Positions 24,609-33,022 are shown, counted from the first letter of the stretch. The stretch: 64,000 bases of DNA from Spirochaetota bacterium (GCA_023398165.1 JAEWSQ010000021.1:92057-156056), one strand, 5' to 3'. Notes: generated by a model not told the origin, from the letters alone. A program made the numbers and translations.

Positions 24609-25087
24609 TTTTTGTATTTTTTTCCTGAACCGCAGGGACACGGATCGTTGCGGCCTACTTTGGCGCCTTCACGTACAACGGTCGTCGGAATTAAGGAGCC
24701 GCTTTCATAGAGCCATTGACCGTCTTTTTGAATAAAATGAGCCTTTTCAAGATGTACATCCTTGAGGCCTTTTCTGGTATACGTTGCAGAAAAGTCGATC
24801 CAGCCCTCTGTATCAGATGCAGATCCTTTTTCTGTACGGATTATTTTCAAGCCCTGCCAGGTAGATTCTTCGCTCCATTTTCGCGTTTCTTCAAGATCTA
24901 TTTCATTTTTATCAGGATCCTGAACGCAGGAGCGGGCTATATACTCAATTTCATGCATAACATACGCACTGTAACGGCTGCGCATCAATTCTTCCGCAGT
25001 GGAAGCTTTTCTTTCACCTCTAATTACCGGTCCGCAGCATTGTGTATACTGCTTTTGTGAACCGCATGGACAAAGTTCTGTTTTCAT
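24593..25087 (-). CDS. YchJ-like SEC-C motif protein
   Basis: The protein has 164 residues, with a zinc-binding SEC-C motif at each end: 'CPCGSQKQYTQCCG' (about 6-19) and 'DPCPCGSGKKYKKCCG' (about 147-162). The middle region, beginning 'TAEELMRSRYSAYVMHEIEY' (about 30), matches the YchJ family, an NTF2-like fold. SEC-C motifs bind zinc and often contact the ribosome or SecB. The family's function is unknown. The ATG at 25087 lacks a Shine-Dalgarno and follows a TATAAT by seven bases, so it is probably the leaderless first gene of a ychJ-rlmB operon. It is divergent from pepT. Confidence 0.88.
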   Translation of the reverse strand: MKTELCPCGSQKQYTQCCGPVIRGERKASTAEELMRSRYSAYVMHEIEYIARSCVQDPDKNEIDLEETRKWSEESTWQGLKIIRTEKGSASDTEGWIDFSATYTRKGLKDVHLEKAHFIQKDGQWLYESGSLIPTTVVREGAKVGRNDPCPCGSGKKYKKCCGQ

Positions 25088-25094
25088 GGTTTTA

Positions 25095-25100
25095 ATTATA
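25095..25100 (-). promoter_or_regulatory. -10 box of the ychJ-rlmB operon, leaderless geometry
   Basis: TATAAT on the minus strand (25100-25095) ends seven bases before the ychJ ATG. A weak -35 match, TAGAAA, lies 17 bases upstream. The transcript start should fall on the start codon. Confidence 0.5.
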
Positions 25101-25132
25101 CCAAAAACTACAGGCTCTTTCTACGCTCCATC

Positions 25133-25161
25133 TTGCTTTATAAAAAGAAATATCGTACCAT
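25133..25161 (+). promoter_or_regulatory. Predicted promoter of pepT, leaderless geometry
   Basis: TTGCTT (25133-25138) and TACCAT (25156-25161) are separated by 17 bases, and six bases later the pepT ATG begins. No Shine-Dalgarno is present. The -10 match is only four of six, so this is weaker than the other cases. Confidence 0.42.
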
Positions 25162-25167
25162 TGCCCA

Positions 25168-26439
25168 ATGAACTATACTGCATCTCATATACAAAATGCT
25201 CTTTCAAGAACCGGTATTGCATCATCGGTATTAAAACGCTTTTTATCATACACTGTAGTTGCCACAGAAAGCAGAGCTGAACAAGCCGATAAGGGAGTAA
25301 TTCCTTCCACAGAAGAACAGAGACAGTTTGCCCGTATACTAGAAAAAGAACTGAAAGAATTAGGCGTTAAAGATGTCTTTATAAGTGAACATTCCTATGT
25401 CTGCGCGCGTATTCCGCCTTCAAGCGGATATGAAAAAGAAACCTGCATCGGCTTTCTTGCCCATATGGATACCTCTGATGAAGTCAGCGGGAAGAATGTG
25501 AAAGCACAGGTTATCGAAAACTACGACGGGAAAAAAATACAGCTTTCAGACACTCTGTTTCTCGATCCGGAAGAAGACACCGACCTTAAAAATTCAATAG
25601 GCGATACCATTATCTGTACTGACGGTACAACCCTCCTCGGATCGGACGATAAAGCCGGAATTGCAGAAATCATGAGCGCAGTTGAGATTCTTGCGTCAAG
25701 CTCTGTCCCTCACGGCCCTGTTGAAATTATTTTTTCTCCTGATGAAGAGACAGGGCATGGAATGGATAAGGTGCCGCTCGACTGGATGAAATCCAAATAT
25801 TGCTTTACCCTCGACGGAGGTCAGGCAGGGGAAATAGAAGCAGAGTGCTTCAATGCCTATAAAACAGAAGTAGTGTTTACCGGAAAGGCTAAACATACAG
25901 GCACTGCAAGACCGGATATGGTCAACGCAGTTACTATGGCTTCTTTTTTCATTCAGCTTCTTCCGCGCAATGAAAGCCCCGAAGCAACCGACGGCTATTC
26001 GGGTTTTTTTGCACCGATGGAAGTACAGGGAAGCATAGACTCTGCAAAACTGATTGTGTTTGTACGCGATTTTTCATCAGAAGGCATGAAAAAAAGGCTG
26101 GAGCGGCTCGAGACTTTTGCAGAAGCAGCAGAAGCCCACTTCCCGGGAAGCATAGTTCAATGCACACACACAATGCAGTATAAAAACATGAAAGAGGTAC
26201 TTAAACAAAATCCTCATGTCATTGAAAGCCTTGTCAAAGCAGTAACAAAAACTGGAATAACACCGATATTTAAACCGATACGCGGCGGAACTGACGGTTC
26301 AAGACTCACAGAAATGGGAAAACCGACTCCGAATATTTTTACCGGAGGCCACAATTTTCACTCCCGCCTTGAATGGACAGCACTGTCGCAGATGGTATAT
26401 GCAGTAGAAACTATTGTTAATCTTGTACAGAAACCGTAA
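25168..26439 (+). CDS. pepT: Peptidase T (tripeptide aminopeptidase)
   Basis: PepT is a cytoplasmic dizinc M20 aminopeptidase that removes the N-terminal residue from tripeptides. The 423-residue protein keeps the metal and catalytic residues: His and Asp in 'FLAHMDTSDEV' (about 98-108), the bridging Asp in 'GSDDKAGIAE' (about 155), the Glu pair in 'PDEETGHG' (about 191), Asp in 'LDGGQAGE' and the final His in 'TGGHNFHSRLEW' (about 392). 'RGGTDGSRLTEMG' binds the substrate C-terminus. murA starts 12 bases downstream. The combination suits an organism that imports host peptides. Confidence 0.95.
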   Translation: MNYTASHIQNALSRTGIASSVLKRFLSYTVVATESRAEQADKGVIPSTEEQRQFARILEKELKELGVKDVFISEHSYVCARIPPSSGYEKETCIGFLAHMDTSDEVSGKNVKAQVIENYDGKKIQLSDTLFLDPEEDTDLKNSIGDTIICTDGTTLLGSDDKAGIAEIMSAVEILASSSVPHGPVEIIFSPDEETGHGMDKVPLDWMKSKYCFTLDGGQAGEIEAECFNAYKTEVVFTGKAKHTGTARPDMVNAVTMASFFIQLLPRNESPEATDGYSGFFAPMEVQGSIDSAKLIVFVRDFSSEGMKKRLERLETFAEAAEAHFPGSIVQCTHTMQYKNMKEVLKQNPHVIESLVKAVTKTGITPIFKPIRGGTDGSRLTEMGKPTPNIFTGGHNFHSRLEWTALSQMVYAVETIVNLVQKP

Positions 26440-26451
26440 GGAGATCTTTGT

Positions 26452-27732
26452 ATGTACGAATATCATATAGAAGGCGGATTCCCTGTGAAGGGTACCGTAA
26501 AGGCAAGCGGAAATAAAAATGCAGCCCTCCCCTGCATCGCCGCGGCGTTATTAACAAATGAACCGGTATTTCTCCAAAATATTCCGGATATTGAAGATAC
26601 GGGTGTAATGCTCTCAGTTCTGAAAGAATTGGGCGCTGCTGTTGAGAAAACTGCACAAAACTGCTGGAAAATTCAGGCAGAGAAAATTACAAGCCATGCT
26701 ATTCCCATTGAACTGGCAAAAAAAATCCGAGCTTCAATACTTTTTGCAGGACCTCTTCTTGCCCGTACAGGCAAAGCGGAACTGCCTCCCCCCGGCGGGG
26801 ATGTAATAGGGCGCAGAAGACTCGATACGCATTTTCTGGCATTGACGGAACTGGGAGCCAGAGTTGAAATGGACGGCCAGTTTACGTTTACGGTAAATAA
26901 ACTTGTCGGTGCCGATATTTTCCTCGATGAAGCTTCTGTTACCGCTACAGAAAATGCAGTAATGGCTGCAGTCCTTGCTTCAGGAAAAACCATTTTGACT
27001 AATGCCGCAAGCGAGCCCCATGTTCAGGACTTATGCAACATGCTTAATTCCATGGGAGCAAAAATAACCGGTATAGGATCCAATATTTTGTCCATACAGG
27101 GAGTAAAAAATCTTCACGGATGCGAATTCAGAATCGGACCCGATTACATGGAGGTAGGTTCGTTTATAGGACTTGCAGCGGCAACAAAAGGCAGCATTAC
27201 GGTCACCGGAGTTGAACCGCGCGATATGAGATCCATACGTCTTGCTTTTGCTAAACTAGGCATACACTGGGAACTTGAAGGCTCAAACCTCATAGTTCCT
27301 GTGGGACAAGCCATGCAGGTGAATGCCGATCTCGGAGGCATGATTCCAAAAATTGACGATGCACCATGGCCCGGATTTCCGCCGGACTTAACGAGTATAA
27401 TGACCGTAGTTGCCACTCAGGTTGAAGGTACCGTACTGATCCATGAAAAAATGTTCGAATCCCGTATGTTTTTTGTTGATAAGCTGATCGGTATGGGAGC
27501 CCGTATTACCTTATGCGATCCTCACCGTGCGGTAGTTTCAGGGCCGAGTACTCTTCATGGAACTGAGCTCGTTTCGCCTGACGTACGCGCAGGAATGGCG
27601 ATGGTCATTGCAGCGATGAGCGCCAGAGGCGAAAGCATAATACGAAACGTATATCAGGTTGAAAGAGGATACGAACACCTCACCGAACGGCTGCAAAGCC
27701 TCGGAGCTCATATAGAGAGAAAAAGCGTTTAA
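26452..27732 (+). CDS. murA: UDP-N-acetylglucosamine 1-carboxyvinyltransferase with Asp at the Cys115 position
   Basis: MurA adds enolpyruvate from PEP to UDP-GlcNAc, the first committed step of peptidoglycan synthesis. The 426 residues match the family length. Landmarks are 'ASGNKNAALPCIAAALL' (about 19-35), the catalytic loop 'PPPGGDVIGRRRLDTH' (about 113-128) and 'PPDLTSIM' with Asp (about 311). In the loop, the Cys attacked by fosfomycin in Escherichia coli (Cys115) is replaced by Asp (about 118). This change is known in Borrelia, Mycobacterium and Chlamydia and confers natural fosfomycin resistance. AAGGAGA precedes the ATG. It is co-oriented with pepT and overlaps the convergent DnaJ-domain gene by 4 bases. 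Confidence 0.96.
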   Translation: MYEYHIEGGFPVKGTVKASGNKNAALPCIAAALLTNEPVFLQNIPDIEDTGVMLSVLKELGAAVEKTAQNCWKIQAEKITSHAIPIELAKKIRASILFAGPLLARTGKAELPPPGGDVIGRRRLDTHFLALTELGARVEMDGQFTFTVNKLVGADIFLDEASVTATENAVMAAVLASGKTILTNAASEPHVQDLCNMLNSMGAKITGIGSNILSIQGVKNLHGCEFRIGPDYMEVGSFIGLAAATKGSITVTGVEPRDMRSIRLAFAKLGIHWELEGSNLIVPVGQAMQVNADLGGMIPKIDDAPWPGFPPDLTSIMTVVATQVEGTVLIHEKMFESRMFFVDKLIGMGARITLCDPHRAVVSGPSTLHGTELVSPDVRAGMAMVIAAMSARGESIIRNVYQVERGYEHLTERLQSLGAHIERKSV

Positions 27733-28448
27733 CGGTCTTTCCTGAGAGAAACAATCAGTTCATATGCCTTCTGTATACGATGAAATGCATCAACGGCTAT
27801 AGACTGCTGCTCAGGTGTAAGATCCTTTAAAGTATCCGGATGGTACTGGGCAATAAGGCAGCGGTGGGCGCTTTTTATAACGCTCATACTGTCGGTTTCT
27901 TTGACACCAAGAATTCTATATGCGCCGGCTCTGCCGGACTGTTTTAAAGTAAACTGCAGAAGTTCAGATAAATACACAGAGGGTTTGTTTCCATTTCTGT
28001 CATCCCATCCGAATTCAACAGACTCCAGTAAACCGAATATGCTTGTAAGCATTCCTGTATCTGAACACTTTGACAGTTTTTTTGCCAGACACTCAGTGAC
28101 AAGATCAGGATTCGGCATTGAAACAGTAAAGGCCGCCCTGCATAAGGTTTCCCAGTCAACACTGTCAAAAGAAGGAAACGCACGGCGTATCTGAACGGCG
28201 GCAAAAGAAGGATTACCGGTAAGATAGACTGTCAAAGAGCATATCTGTAAAGCTCCTTCAAAAGGTTCAAGAACTCCGGTACCGTTTGAGGAAACCCGTT
28301 CAAAAAGACTGTACAGTGTTTTTTCATCATGAGAGCGCAGAATAAGCATATCTATAAAAAAACCCGATAAAAAACCCAGGAGCAGCCCTCCCCATCCGCC
28401 TAGAAGCCCGATGCAGGAACAAAGGAGCCTGAACCGGTATAACCGCAT
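27729..28448 (-). CDS. Membrane-anchored DnaJ-domain protein (DjlA-like)
   Basis: The protein has 239 residues. One Gly/Leu-rich N-terminal membrane segment (about 5-30) resembles that of DjlA. A helical TerB-like region (about 45-160) is followed by a C-terminal J domain (about 172-239) with the essential HPD motif in 'AQYHPDTLKDLT'. It should recruit and stimulate DnaK at the inner membrane. The start is uncertain: an in-frame ATG at 28481 adds 11 residues. I chose 28448 because the membrane segment then begins as in DjlA and a -10-like CATTAT lies seven bases upstream. It is 39 bases downstream of a large membrane protein gene, or overlaps its vicinity with the longer start. Confidence 0.8.
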   Translation of the reverse strand: MRLYRFRLLCSCIGLLGGWGGLLLGFLSGFFIDMLILRSHDEKTLYSLFERVSSNGTGVLEPFEGALQICSLTVYLTGNPSFAAVQIRRAFPSFDSVDWETLCRAAFTVSMPNPDLVTECLAKKLSKCSDTGMLTSIFGLLESVEFGWDDRNGNKPSVYLSELLQFTLKQSGRAGAYRILGVKETDSMSVIKSAHRCLIAQYHPDTLKDLTPEQQSIAVDAFHRIQKAYELIVSLRKDR

Positions 28449-28487
28449 GAATGATATAATGGTACTAGGAATTCGAATCATATCAGC

Positions 28488-30299
28488 TTATTCCGCCCTG
28501 AGTGCAGTAAAATACACCGTGCTTAAGAAAACGCAAACCAGCAGCACGGCAGCAGCAGCCGGCAGAGAAAGAGTGCCGATCAAGGCAAAAAGAACATAAT
28601 AGAGAAGATTTAGTAGATATAAAACCGTATCCAGAATGATATATGCAATAAATGTAAAAAAAGGAATAGTAAAGAGCCATTTAAACTTGAAGATCAGATT
28701 TCCATCCAGTCTGTAATTCCAGCTTAGTGCGGCAGTGAAAATAAAAACTATCAGTAGAATCAGCGGGTATGTTAATCTTGACATCAAAGCCTGAAAAAAC
28801 ACCTCCGACGAATAACCGTACAGAGAAGCTTTTTTTGCGTATGAGAACAATGAAAGCAGAGGCATAGTTTTAGCACCGGACGAAGCTTCGCAAATTTTAG
28901 TAAAATCATCATACGGAAGAGATAATACATAATGATTAAGCCTTTGATCAGAGGCATTTTCTGTATTGGAAAAAACCGGCCTTATAAACCTGTCTTCGAT
29001 TGTTCTGTCCGCGGATTCCAGTAAAATGTACGGGACAATTTCATCTTCTCCAATTGACTTCATATAATCACTAAAAGATGAATCAGTATATTCAAGAGGA
29101 AGTGCTGTCATTTTTGCGTAGGGCACAGAAAAAGAATATAACAAGAATCCCTCTTTTGTGAATGAAAACAAGGAAAAATCCCGCAAATACTGCACCATTC
29201 CGCCTGTTTTCTTTATTACCGTACAGCCTTTACAGTACACTACATCTTTCCCGCCGTCCATTCTGATATTTGAAAAATAAATATCTTTATATTGTTCAAA
29301 AAGCTGCAAATTTTCAGTTTCATCAATAAAAAAATACTTGCTGTTCATCTTATCATACGATACGGCATGGTAACGCTGAATATCCAAATCCCGCGGATAC
29401 TCTTCTATAAGCCCCGTAAAAATATAGTATGCTTTTTCATAATCTTCATTAATCAGGGCAAAGTATCCCTCTTTTTTTGTCTCGTACACATGGACTGACT
29501 GCTCATCCAGATCCGATGGATTTTCAGCAAGTAAATTCCATGCATCCGATGCAATTTTTTTAGCCCTGTCTATGTTTCCATCATCAGGAGAGGCTGCCTG
29601 GAGCGCCAGAGTTGCATAATAATGGGCATTAAAATATTCTTTATTGAGAAAAGCCTTATGAGCTTCAGAAACTAAAGCCGATACAGTATAACCGTTTTCA
29701 GATAATGAACTTTGACGGCCTTTATCCGTATAGTCATCACTATTCACGGTTTCTTTTTTTATACTTGAGTAGTAAATTTCAATTTCGTCTGAAAGGGACA
29801 GGGCTTCTTCCGATTTTGGTCTGAGTCCCAGAGCATTATCAATATAGAATTTTGCATAATTATATTCTTTTTGAGAAGTATAGTACCTGGCCAGTTCAAT
29901 ATACTCGTTAAATTCCTCGGTTACCTCCTGCATGGCATCCTGTTTATTCTTTACCATCGGGGAAAGGAATTCTTTAACCGCGACACAAAGTAAAATACAC
30001 AGTAAACCGACAAGAAAAATACTTTTTACAAAATCAATATACACTGATGAAAAACGCTCAACTTTTTGCCGGCAATTTTTACCAAAAGCCCAAGAATAAC
30101 CTATAAGAAATGAGCTTATGAGAATTGCAGGGAAAAGGGTAAAAAAGAGCTGAAGTACACCGTAAAATTTATACACTGTACTGGAGCCGAAAATCCCTTC
30201 GGGCATCTGTATAGTAATAAAACCGTATACGCAAAGACAGATAAATGCAAAGATGAGGTATAAAAATATTACAGATACAACATGGCGGGTTAATTTCAT
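28488..30299 (-). CDS. Large membrane protein with TPR-like central region, function unknown
   Basis: The protein has 603 residues: three N-terminal membrane segments (about 9-28, 47-68, 90-112), a soluble part of about 390 residues, and three or four C-terminal segments (about 505-600). The soluble part begins with TPR-like helices such as 'SQKEYNYAKFYIDNALG' (about 140-156) and 'NEDYEKAYYIFTGLIEEYP' (about 280). It continues with a beta-rich stretch containing 'YLRDFSLFSFTKEGFLLYSF' (about 380). Three segments, a soluble domain and three segments is the layout of LptF/LptG lipid-export permeases, but I see no firm sequence match. Its start overlaps the stop of the next membrane gene in ATGA, so the two are translationally coupled. 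Confidence 0.7.
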   Translation of the reverse strand: MKLTRHVVSVIFLYLIFAFICLCVYGFITIQMPEGIFGSSTVYKFYGVLQLFFTLFPAILISSFLIGYSWAFGKNCRQKVERFSSVYIDFVKSIFLVGLLCILLCVAVKEFLSPMVKNKQDAMQEVTEEFNEYIELARYYTSQKEYNYAKFYIDNALGLRPKSEEALSLSDEIEIYYSSIKKETVNSDDYTDKGRQSSLSENGYTVSALVSEAHKAFLNKEYFNAHYYATLALQAASPDDGNIDRAKKIASDAWNLLAENPSDLDEQSVHVYETKKEGYFALINEDYEKAYYIFTGLIEEYPRDLDIQRYHAVSYDKMNSKYFFIDETENLQLFEQYKDIYFSNIRMDGGKDVVYCKGCTVIKKTGGMVQYLRDFSLFSFTKEGFLLYSFSVPYAKMTALPLEYTDSSFSDYMKSIGEDEIVPYILLESADRTIEDRFIRPVFSNTENASDQRLNHYVLSLPYDDFTKICEASSGAKTMPLLSLFSYAKKASLYGYSSEVFFQALMSRLTYPLILLIVFIFTAALSWNYRLDGNLIFKFKWLFTIPFFTFIAYIILDTVLYLLNLLYYVLFALIGTLSLPAAAAVLLVCVFLSTVYFTALRAE

Positions 30300-31264
30300 T
30301 GTAAGCCGGCCCTCTTCTTTTTGTACATAGTAAGAACAAACTGCACCATACCGAAGGCGAGGAGCACTGCAGATATACTACAATTTATAACAAGCTGAAT
30401 TTTTGGCAATGATGAAAGAAATGAAATTTGCTTTCCTTGAAAATACAACAGCAGTTTATTGAACAGGGGATTAGTGTATACAAGAAGATTTATCCGGCAG
30501 ACAACGGTATACAGTATTATTACAAATGAAAGATTTAAAAGTTTCCATGAACTCAGACTTTTTACACTTATAAGGCTTAATAGAGCCAGACCCAGAGAAG
30601 CAAAAGATAAGTACTGAAAATATCCCTGCTTTAGCGAGCTGAAAGCTTCTTTACGGCTGAATTTTGCAAATGTAATAATATGTTCCAAAACTACAGTTAT
30701 ACTCACCGATTTTTCAAAAAGCGGATCGGAAAAAAACTCATTACCAGTGGGAGCAAGCTGAAGATCGGTAAAACGCGAAACACCCCCACCCGGGCTTGAT
30801 GAACCGGAGGTATCTATGTACAGACCTTCTGCAATGTTTTGAGAAGAGATCTTCGAATAATAAAAAACACCGTATTCTGAAGGTCTAAAATAACCCTCTG
30901 TAAGCTGATTCTCTGTCCTTGTATTGGAAACTTTAAATAACCCCATCTTTTCCAGGTTAAGAACCTGAGGTATTACTAGTCCCCATAAAGCAGCTCCAAT
31001 AAGAAAGTACATCACAACACTTACTAAAGAAGATGACGGATGACGGATCATATAGAAAACCATACCCATGCAGCTGAAACCGGCAGCAAAGGGAAGACAA
31101 ATAACCACACCGCTTAAAAACACATCAAGAGAAAAAATTGATACAGAAGTCCCTGCAGCCATATTTGCGCATCCATCTACCAGTAAATACGCAAAAGCAC
31201 AAAAAACTGTAAGAGTGATGCACAAAAGCAGAAATACGGCGAATAGAAACAAAGAAGACTTCAT
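30296..31264 (-). CDS. Six-segment membrane protein of unknown function
   Basis: The protein has 322 residues with three N-terminal membrane segments, a soluble region of about 75 residues that includes the Gly/Ser-rich 'SSSPGGGVSR', and three C-terminal segments. This mirrors the layout of the larger protein encoded immediately downstream, with which it shares an ATGA stop-start overlap. The pair may form a heterodimeric complex, perhaps LptF/LptG-like, though this is inference from topology. A GTG at 31324 would add 20 residues. I prefer the ATG at 31264 because the protein then starts with its membrane segment and an extended -10 (TG-T-TATGCT) lies six bases upstream. Confidence 0.65.
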   Translation of the reverse strand: MKSSLFLFAVFLLLCITLTVFCAFAYLLVDGCANMAAGTSVSIFSLDVFLSGVVICLPFAAGFSCMGMVFYMIRHPSSSLVSVVMYFLIGAALWGLVIPQVLNLEKMGLFKVSNTRTENQLTEGYFRPSEYGVFYYSKISSQNIAEGLYIDTSGSSSPGGGVSRFTDLQLAPTGNEFFSDPLFEKSVSITVVLEHIITFAKFSRKEAFSSLKQGYFQYLSFASLGLALLSLISVKSLSSWKLLNLSFVIILYTVVCRINLLVYTNPLFNKLLLYFQGKQISFLSSLPKIQLVINCSISAVLLAFGMVQFVLTMYKKKRAGLQ

Positions 31265-31373
31265 AACATCAGCATAACACGAAGTAAAAACTAAAACAAC
31301 ATGTTTTTTTAACAAGTTTTCCACAGGTTTTCCAATGGGCCGTTCTCTTTTTCTATGGAGGAAATATAGAAAT

Positions 31374-31385
31374 TAGTGATTTACT
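31374..31385 (+). repeat. Copy 1 of a 12-bp direct repeat (operator-like)
   Basis: TAGTGATTTACT, here within the inverted repeat ATTAGT (31372-31377) and ACTAAT (31383-31388) with a 5-base spacer. The symmetry suggests a dimeric repressor site upstream of the minus-strand membrane gene. Confidence 0.5.
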
Positions 31386-31518
31386 AATGCAGAGTAATAA
31401 ATATTTTCTATAAAATTATTTTAATTTATTGCAATACAAATAATTAAAAGGAAACGACAGGATTTCAAGAGTAAGCAAAAACCTGCTTCTCTTTATAATG
31501 AAAGAAATAAGGCTATTT

Positions 31519-31530
31519 TAGTGATTTACT
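31519..31530 (+). repeat. Copy 2 of a 12-bp direct repeat (operator-like)
   Basis: An exact second copy of TAGTGATTTACT, 145 bases from the first and six bases before the DnaA-box pair. The flanks TTTTAGT and ACTTAAAA keep imperfect symmetry. Confidence 0.5.
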
Positions 31531-31599
31531 TAAAAGTTTTCCACAAGTTATGCACATCCCCGTATGGTATGTGATAAAACCATACTTTCAGGAATTACA

Positions 31600-32151
31600 T
31601 CAGCCGAGAAAAACCTGGCCCTGATTATCAATTGCAAGAATAGTTTTGCATTCCGAACAGCGGAAACGGCCGGCGCGGGTCGCCTTTAACTTCTTTGAGC
31701 AGACAGGGCATGCAAATATTTTCGGGAACACGCCGTTTTCTGCAACGGCTTCCCGTTTGAAGAAATGCACAGCATCTTCCAAGGTATCTTTTATATTGAA
31801 AAATTGAGAAAATCCGAGTAATTGGAAAACTTCATACACCTTCGGCTGGATTTCCAAAAGAACTATGTCGCCGCCTTTCGGCTTTACCATTTTTAAAAAA
31901 GCGGTAAACGATCCTATTCCGGTGGATGACACATAGTTCAGGGCTGCACAATTAAAAATTATATTTATATATCCTGCTTCTACAATTTTTGCAACTCGTT
32001 TTTGAAAAAATACAGAATTATAGGTGTCTATGTACCCGCTAAGATATACAACCATGCACTCCTCAACTGAAGGAGCCTTCTCTAATTGAATTTTGAGGCT
32101 GTCATCTTTTTCATCATTAAAACCGGGTATAAGACTATTATTACTACTCAT
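31600..32151 (-). CDS. STAS-domain protein with C-terminal zinc ribbon
   Basis: The protein has 183 residues. The STAS domain (about 20-130) resembles anti-anti-sigma factors, with the usual signature around 'NIIFNCAALNYVSSTGIGSF' in outline (about 58-77), where a Ser is normally phosphorylated by an anti-sigma kinase. The C-terminal 40 residues form a zinc ribbon with paired cysteines, 'CPVCSKKL' and 'CSECKTIL'. This fusion is not the usual stand-alone SpoIIAA layout. It may act in a partner-switching cascade or bind nucleic acid or a protein through the ribbon. GGGGGG precedes the ATG. No anti-sigma kinase or sigma factor gene is adjacent. Confidence 0.85.
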   Translation of the reverse strand: MSSNNSLIPGFNDEKDDSLKIQLEKAPSVEECMVVYLSGYIDTYNSVFFQKRVAKIVEAGYINIIFNCAALNYVSSTGIGSFTAFLKMVKPKGGDIVLLEIQPKVYEVFQLLGFSQFFNIKDTLEDAVHFFKREAVAENGVFPKIFACPVCSKKLKATRAGRFRCSECKTILAIDNQGQVFLG

Positions 32152-32290
32152 TTTCCCCCCGCCATGTACCAGGACGGTAACTTAACGTTCAAAAAATCAT
32201 ATTAGATGAATAAAATACTTTATTCCCTTTGTATGATACACCAAATCAGACTATTATGTCAAATTCAAATATCTCTAATTTATAACAAAT

Positions 32291-33022
32291 TCAGATATTT
32301 AATCCGCCGTCTACCGTCAATAATGTTCCTGAAACAGCAGGATTCTCTATCAAGTATAGCACAGCTTTTGCCGCCGATTCCGGTAAAAGCATCGATTTCC
32401 CCGGAGCGATCGATTCATAATACTTTTTTTCTGTCTCAGTAATATATTCCGTTTCAACAAAACCAGGCAGCACCGCGTTACAGGTAATGCCGTATTGACT
32501 GTATGCAGCAGAAACAGACTTAACAATAGAGCACAGCGCCGTTTTTGCCGCTCCGTAGGCTGGATTCGTTTTAAAAACGCGCATTGTATCTGTTTTAGTG
32601 CCGCCGAATAAAACTATCCTTCCGAAACCCCTTTTCATCATACCAGGCAGCACGCGGGATACAAGAATTCCCGGCCAGGTAAAATTGAAAAAGCTGGTTT
32701 CAACCCATTCCGTATCGGTCATTTCGTGAACCGCTTTTTGTAAAAACGGTCCGTAACAGATACAGAGAATATCGGCGTTGAGCATACACTCATAAAGCTC
32801 AGACTCATAAAACCCCGAAAAAAAAGAGTCAAATCCATTATCAAGAGAAAAAGAATGGACAACAGGAATGATTTTAGTTTTTTGAGCCAGCGATACAGCG
32901 AGATGCCTGAAGGATTCAGACTCATGCCCTGCATGAATACATAAAGATCCTACTTTTTCGGCTATCATGCTGGAAATCGAACGGCCTATTCCGCCGCTGC
33001 CGCCTATAATTACAGCATTCAC
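32291..33022 (-). CDS. Short-chain dehydrogenase/reductase with altered catalytic Ser position
   Basis: The 243-residue protein has the Rossmann NAD(P)-binding motif 'IIGGSGGIGRSI' (about 5-16) and the catalytic Tyr-Lys pair in 'AYGAAKTAL' (about 150-158). The C-terminal 'GTLLTVDGGLNI' is typical of FabG-like enzymes. The catalytic Ser, usually in 'ISS' on the preceding strand, appears replaced by Gly in 'LFGGTKTD'; a nearby Thr might substitute. Substrate is unknown; 3-oxoacyl reduction is possible but not shown. The start is GTG at 33022. The region is shared with divergent trmJ, and a TATAAT lies six bases upstream of the GTG. Confidence 0.85.
   Translation of the reverse strand: MNAVIIGGSGGIGRSISSMIAEKVGSLCIHAGHESESFRHLAVSLAQKTKIIPVVHSFSLDNGFDSFFSGFYESELYECMLNADILCICYGPFLQKAVHEMTDTEWVETSFFNFTWPGILVSRVLPGMMKRGFGRIVLFGGTKTDTMRVFKTNPAYGAAKTALCSIVKSVSAAYSQYGITCNAVLPGFVETEYITETEKKYYESIAPGKSMLLPESAAKAVLYLIENPAVSGTLLTVDGGLNI

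Larger units (their letters stand above)
31265..31599. other. AT-rich gene-free region with DnaA-box matches and a repeated motif
   Basis: This 335-base gap has no convincing gene. Three 9-mers match the DnaA-box consensus TTWTNCACA: TTTTCCACA at 31317-31325, TTTTCCACA at 31537-31545 and TTATGCACA at 31548-31556, the last two only 2 bases apart. Between them lies a very AT-rich stretch (about 31400-31450). TAGTGATTTACT occurs twice, at 31374-31385 and 31519-31530. The first copy sits in the palindrome ATTAGT-N5-ACTAAT (31372-31388). A 7-bp stem (31562-31568 with 31579-31585) follows the STAS gene. No dnaA, dnaN or gyr gene is nearby, so an origin is possible but not shown. Confidence 0.5.

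Noticed and set aside
31265..31599. Calling this gap the chromosome origin
   Set aside because: DnaA-box matches alone are not enough. No replication genes adjoin, and the ribosomal cluster to the right would run head-on to replication, so I list it only as a candidate.
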